The notes under the pieces: generated by a model
Told to the model about the DNA's origin: nothing
The model's input: the letters and a program-made list of their open reading frames with translations, nothing else
Database searches by the model: none
Assembly (NCBI GenBank): GCA_020720945.1
Contig: DYNR01000024.1
Span: 1 to 9,111, forward strand
Reading direction: 5' to 3'
Length of the DNA: 9,111 nucleotides
Source: Chthoniobacter flavus
Lineage (GTDB): Bacteria > Verrucomicrobiota > Verrucomicrobiia > Chthoniobacterales > DYNR01
Translations under genes and position numbers: made by a program
Shown: positions 7,508 to 9,111 of the stretch, piece after piece
Layout: the number at the start of each line of letters is the position of its first letter
Position numbering within the stretch: position 1 is the first letter of the stretch

Positions 7508-7803
7508 CCCGGTTGTCCGGGGGAGGAGGAAAGTTCCGCCAAGAGTTTCGATAGCGCGTCGATCGAGCAAAAGTGTGTTTTTGTCACCAAGTTGGCGGGG
7601 ATCGGGAGAGAAAAGCGGTCTTCGATTAAAATCAGCAATTGCATGATCGCCATGGAATCTAAGCCGAGGTCGAAAAGGTCGTCGTTATTTTGGAAGTTTT
7701 CGGGCAGATCCAAGATGCCGCCCGAGAGAATGTCTTTGAGTCCTTCCGCAAAAACGGAAGGGTTGGGGAGAGTTGTGGGACTATTTTTTTCCGAGAAATC
7801 CAT
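7504..7803 (-). CDS. Acyl/peptidyl carrier protein (phosphopantetheine-binding)
   Basis: A 99-residue free-standing carrier protein. The attachment motif is DLGLDSMAIMQLL (residues 45-57) with Ser50 as the expected 4'-phosphopantetheine site. It is flanked by the helix I region (VFAEGLKDIL, 17-26) and helices II-III to about residue 90, with a Pro/Ser-rich tail. The acidic helix II start and LGLDS are typical of both ACPs and PCPs, so the cargo is not fixed by sequence. It is the first gene of the - strand operon, overlapping the condensation-type enzyme by four bases, so it probably shuttles substrates among the three enzymes downstream. No phosphopantetheinyl transferase is in the window, so activation must come from elsewhere. 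There is no good Shine-Dalgarno before ATG 7803, and a candidate promoter sits almost against it. It is not a housekeeping AcpP by context, since no fatty-acid-synthesis genes are alongside. Confidence 0.92.
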   Translation of the reverse strand: MDFSEKNSPTTLPNPSVFAEGLKDILSGGILDLPENFQNNDDLFDLGLDSMAIMQLLILIEDRFSLPIPANLVTKTHFCSIDALSKLLAELSSSPGQPG

Positions 7804-7926
7804 AGACGCGCGGAGGGTAAATTCCTTGGGGGAGGGATGTCAACTTTCGATTTGGTTTGCGTTTTTGCGGTGGGAGATTTTTCAATTTTTCGGGTGACAA
7901 TCGGAGGGGGGAGCGATTAGCCTTTT
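7804..7926. promoter_or_regulatory. Divergent intergenic region between the carrier-protein operon and GNAT gene
   Basis: This is the only gap longer than 100 bases in the window. It must hold the promoters for both directions. On the - strand there is the TTGACA described separately. On the + strand I find no convincing promoter: TTCAAT at 7881-7886 resembles a -10 but lacks a well-spaced -35. A purine-rich Shine-Dalgarno-like block, GGAGGGGGGAG, lies at 7903-7913 before the GNAT gene. No clear inverted-repeat operator was seen. Confidence 0.5.
7812..7841 (-). promoter_or_regulatory. Candidate sigma-70-type promoter for the carrier-protein operon
   Basis: Read on the - strand, an exact TTGACA (7841-7836) is followed after 18 bases by TACCCT (7817-7812), which keeps the key first, second and last positions of the -10 consensus but is otherwise weak. 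A start about 7 bases on would fall at roughly 7805-7804, touching the ATG at 7803, so the transcript would be leaderless or nearly so. This agrees with the lack of a Shine-Dalgarno there. The -35 could still be a chance match. Confidence 0.35.
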
Positions 7927-8394
7927 GTGCAAATGATACCCAATTTGCGGATAGAGCCAGCGACGCTGGAAGATTTGCCAGAGTTGACCGAGTTGCTGAT
8001 CGAGCTGTTTACGATCGAGAAAGATTTCATTCCCGACCGCGAAAAGCAGTTGCGCGGGTTGCGTCTGATTTTGGAAAACCCGAGCAGGGGCCGTATTTTC
8101 GTTTTGAAAAACGAGACCCATCTGATCGGGATGATCAATTTGTTAATTACGATTAGCACGGCGGAAGGCGGGTTTGTTTTGTTGCTCGAAGATTTGGTTG
8201 TGAGGCATGACCACCGGGGGCAGGGATACGGAAGCAAACTGATCGAGTATGGGGTGGCTTACGCGAAGCAGAAGGGCTTTTTGCGTTTGACGCTTTTGAC
8301 CGATAAGCCCAACCAGCGGGCCAAGCAGTTTTATTTGCGGCATAATTTCGTGGAGAGCGACATGATTCCGATGCGTTTGTATTTGCGGGATTGA
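7927..8394 (+). CDS. GNAT family N-acetyltransferase
   Basis: This protein of 155 residues (153 if begun at the ATG) is a single GNAT domain that would transfer an acetyl group from acetyl-CoA to an amine of unknown identity. The acetyl-CoA-binding motif A is clear as EDLVVRHDHRGQGYGSKL (88-105), with the R/Q-x-x-G-x-G/A pyrophosphate loop RGQGYG. Motif B follows as RAKQFYLRHNF (131-141), with the usual Tyr/Phe near the active site. An N-terminal RIEPATLEDLPEL segment fits the family's first strand and helix. An in-frame TAG at 7918-7920 limits the start to GTG 7927 or ATG 7933. GGAGGGGGGAG ends 13 bases before the GTG and 19 before the ATG, which mildly favours the GTG, although ATG is the commoner codon. 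It is divergent from the carrier-protein operon and followed 39 bases later by larB, so a shared transcript with larB is plausible but a shared function is not evident. Confidence 0.9.
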   Translation: MQMIPNLRIEPATLEDLPELTELLIELFTIEKDFIPDREKQLRGLRLILENPSRGRIFVLKNETHLIGMINLLITISTAEGGFVLLLEDLVVRHDHRGQGYGSKLIEYGVAYAKQKGFLRLTLLTDKPNQRAKQFYLRHNFVESDMIPMRLYLRD

Positions 8395-8420
8395 GGGTTG
8401 CGGGGAGTTTGAAAAAAGAG

Positions 8421-8433
8421 GGAGGGGGGAGTT
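8421..8433 (+). promoter_or_regulatory. Strong Shine-Dalgarno deciding the larB GTG start
   Basis: GGAGGGGGGAG at 8421-8431 ends two bases before GTG 8434, and its GGAGG core lies eight bases upstream of that codon. An in-frame TGA at 8410-8412 leaves no other usable start upstream, so this site fixes the start of the LarB protein. Confidence 0.7.
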
Positions 8434-9111
8434 GTGGATTACGCGTGTTTGGATTTGTCGAGGGCGGAGAGGTGCGGTCGTCCCGAGGTTGTTTTTTGTC
8501 CGGGGAAGGAGCCTGGGCAGGTCGCCGAGATCGCCAAGGAACTAAGAGAAAAGAACGGTTGCTGTCTTTGCACGAGGGCGGGGGAGGAGCATTGGCAGGC
8601 GGTGGGGGCGGTGCTGGAGGATGCGGAGTTTCATGCGTTGGGGCGGTTGATTACGGTTGGTCGGGCACCCGTTTCTGCGGCGGGGTTCCGGGTCGGGGTT
8701 GTTTCGGCGGGGACGGCGGACCAGTTTGTTGCGGAAGAGGCGGCTTGCACTTTGGAATTTTATGGGTGGGAGGTTGCGAGAGTGCGGGATGTCGGGGTGG
8801 CGGGTTTGCACCGTTTGATGGAGCGGTTGGAAATTTTGCGTTCTTGTTCTGTTTTGATTGTGGTTGCGGGGATGGAAGGGGCGCTTGCGAGCGTCGTTGG
8901 AGGGATGGTCAAAATTCCGGTGATCGCGGTTCCGACGAGTGTCGGTTACGGTGCAAATTTTTCAGGCCTCGCCCCGCTGTTGTCCATGCTAAACAGTTGC
9001 AGCGCAGGAGTGACGGTGGTGAACATCGACAACGGGTTCGGTGCCGCCAGTGCCGCGGATTCGATTTTGCGGTTGGCGGAAAGGGAGAAATTGAACCACA
9101 GAGGCGGGGAA
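8434..9111 (+). CDS. larB: LarB, nickel-pincer nucleotide cofactor biosynthesis (3' end cut by window)
   Basis: 226 codons are open to the window edge. The sequence matches LarB, the PurE-like carboxylase/hydrolase that converts nicotinic acid adenine dinucleotide to pyridinium-3,5-biscarboxylic acid mononucleotide, the first step toward the nickel-pincer cofactor of lactate racemase and related racemases/epimerases. Family signatures are RPEVVFCPGK (16-25), SAGTADQFVAEEA (91-103), DVGVAGLHRL (119-128), VVAGMEGALASVVGG (143-157), AVPTSVGYGANF (165-176) and MLNSCSAG with NIDNGFGA (185-204). Cys189 in NSC is by position the counterpart of the catalytic cysteine known in Lactiplantibacillus plantarum LarB (Cys221, from memory). 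The start is GTG 8434, right after a strong purine-rich ribosome binding site. A TGA at 8410-8412 bars extension, so the N-terminal helical segment of about 30 residues seen in typical LarB is absent. A Cys-rich stretch, GCCLCT (42-47), is unusual. Only a few C-terminal residues should be missing. Confidence 0.92.
   Translation, partial: MDYACLDLSRAERCGRPEVVFCPGKEPGQVAEIAKELREKNGCCLCTRAGEEHWQAVGAVLEDAEFHALGRLITVGRAPVSAAGFRVGVVSAGTADQFVAEEAACTLEFYGWEVARVRDVGVAGLHRLMERLEILRSCSVLIVVAGMEGALASVVGGMVKIPVIAVPTSVGYGANFSGLAPLLSMLNSCSAGVTVVNIDNGFGAASAADSILRLAEREKLNHRGGE

Larger units (their letters stand above)
3379..7803 (-). other. Four-gene carrier-protein biosynthetic operon
   Basis: Carrier protein, condensation-type acyltransferase, FAD oxidoreductase and AMP-forming ligase run in that order on the - strand. 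Two ATGA overlaps (7504-7507 and 6116-6119) and an 11-base gap (4834-4844) join them. There is no internal room for promoters or terminators, so the genes should be co-transcribed and translationally coupled. Together they supply activation, tethering, redox and acyl-transfer steps. The product is unknown, and no ketosynthase or thioesterase is present in the window, which argues against a complete polyketide line here. Confidence 0.75.

Noticed and set aside
7508..7570. TTG start at 7570 adding 21 residues to the acyltransferase
   Set aside because: It would push 67 bases into the carrier-protein gene. The ATG at 7507 forms an ATGA overlap like the next junction and gives a normal N-terminus.
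6816..7646. 276-codon open frame on the + strand opposite the acyltransferase and carrier-protein genes
   Set aside because: It is very rich in Arg, Gly, Glu and Ser with no domain pattern. Its openness follows from the purine-rich + strand, and the - strand genes have clear family motifs.
7804..7926. Riboswitch or small RNA in the divergent gap
   Set aside because: No convincing stem-loop set or terminator was found, and the gap is short and must hold both promoters.
1..9111. Insertion sequence, integrase, CRISPR array or toxin-antitoxin pair
   Set aside because: No transposase or recombinase motifs, no spaced direct repeats and no small paired genes. All substantial coding space is filled by the seven assigned genes.

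Overview
The window is a gene-dense stretch of bacterial chromosome of moderate GC. It holds seven well-supported protein genes, one of them cut by the right edge, plus a possible gene tail at the left edge. I see no rRNA, tRNA, CRISPR array, insertion sequence or integrase. The taxon cannot be fixed from the sequence. Tightly overlapping genes and GTG starts next to purine-rich ribosome binding sites indicate a bacterium, but I would not name a phylum with confidence.

Left block, + strand (1-3319). A possible upstream reading frame ends at 57. It is followed by a full-length UbiB/ABC1 (AarF) atypical kinase with two C-terminal membrane helices, then by a multi-membrane-spanning glycosyltransferase of the GT39/ArnT-like (GT-C) type. 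The kinase stop and a GTG start of the glycosyltransferase overlap in GTGA, so the two are probably co-translated. A T-rich 59-base gap (3320-3378) separates this block from the next, which converges on it.

Central block, - strand (7803 down to 3379). Four genes are packed head to tail: a stand-alone acyl/peptidyl carrier protein, a stand-alone condensation-superfamily acyltransferase, an FAD-dependent oxidoreductase, and an AMP-forming acyl ligase. The first two junctions are ATGA overlaps and the third is an 11-base gap. This set forms a coherent carrier-protein-dependent pathway: the ligase activates an acid, the carrier holds it as a thioester, the flavoenzyme oxidises or reduces something, and the condensation-type enzyme transfers the acyl group. 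I do not recognise the assembly as a named pathway, and no ketosynthase, thioesterase or phosphopantetheinyl transferase lies in the window. It is the best candidate here for an undescribed small-molecule or lipid system.

Right block, + strand (7927-9111). Divergent from the central operon are a GNAT N-acetyltransferase and, 39 bases later, a LarB homologue for nickel-pincer nucleotide cofactor synthesis. LarB starts at GTG, has an in-frame stop just upstream that rules out the usual N-terminal extension, and runs off the right edge. The 123-base divergent gap carries an exact TTGACA on the - strand, placed so that transcription could begin almost at the carrier-protein ATG.

From roughly 3.3 kb onward the + strand is strongly G-rich whichever strand is coding. 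The extreme is inside the condensation-type gene, where there are 8-base homopolymers and a canonical G-quadruplex motif.
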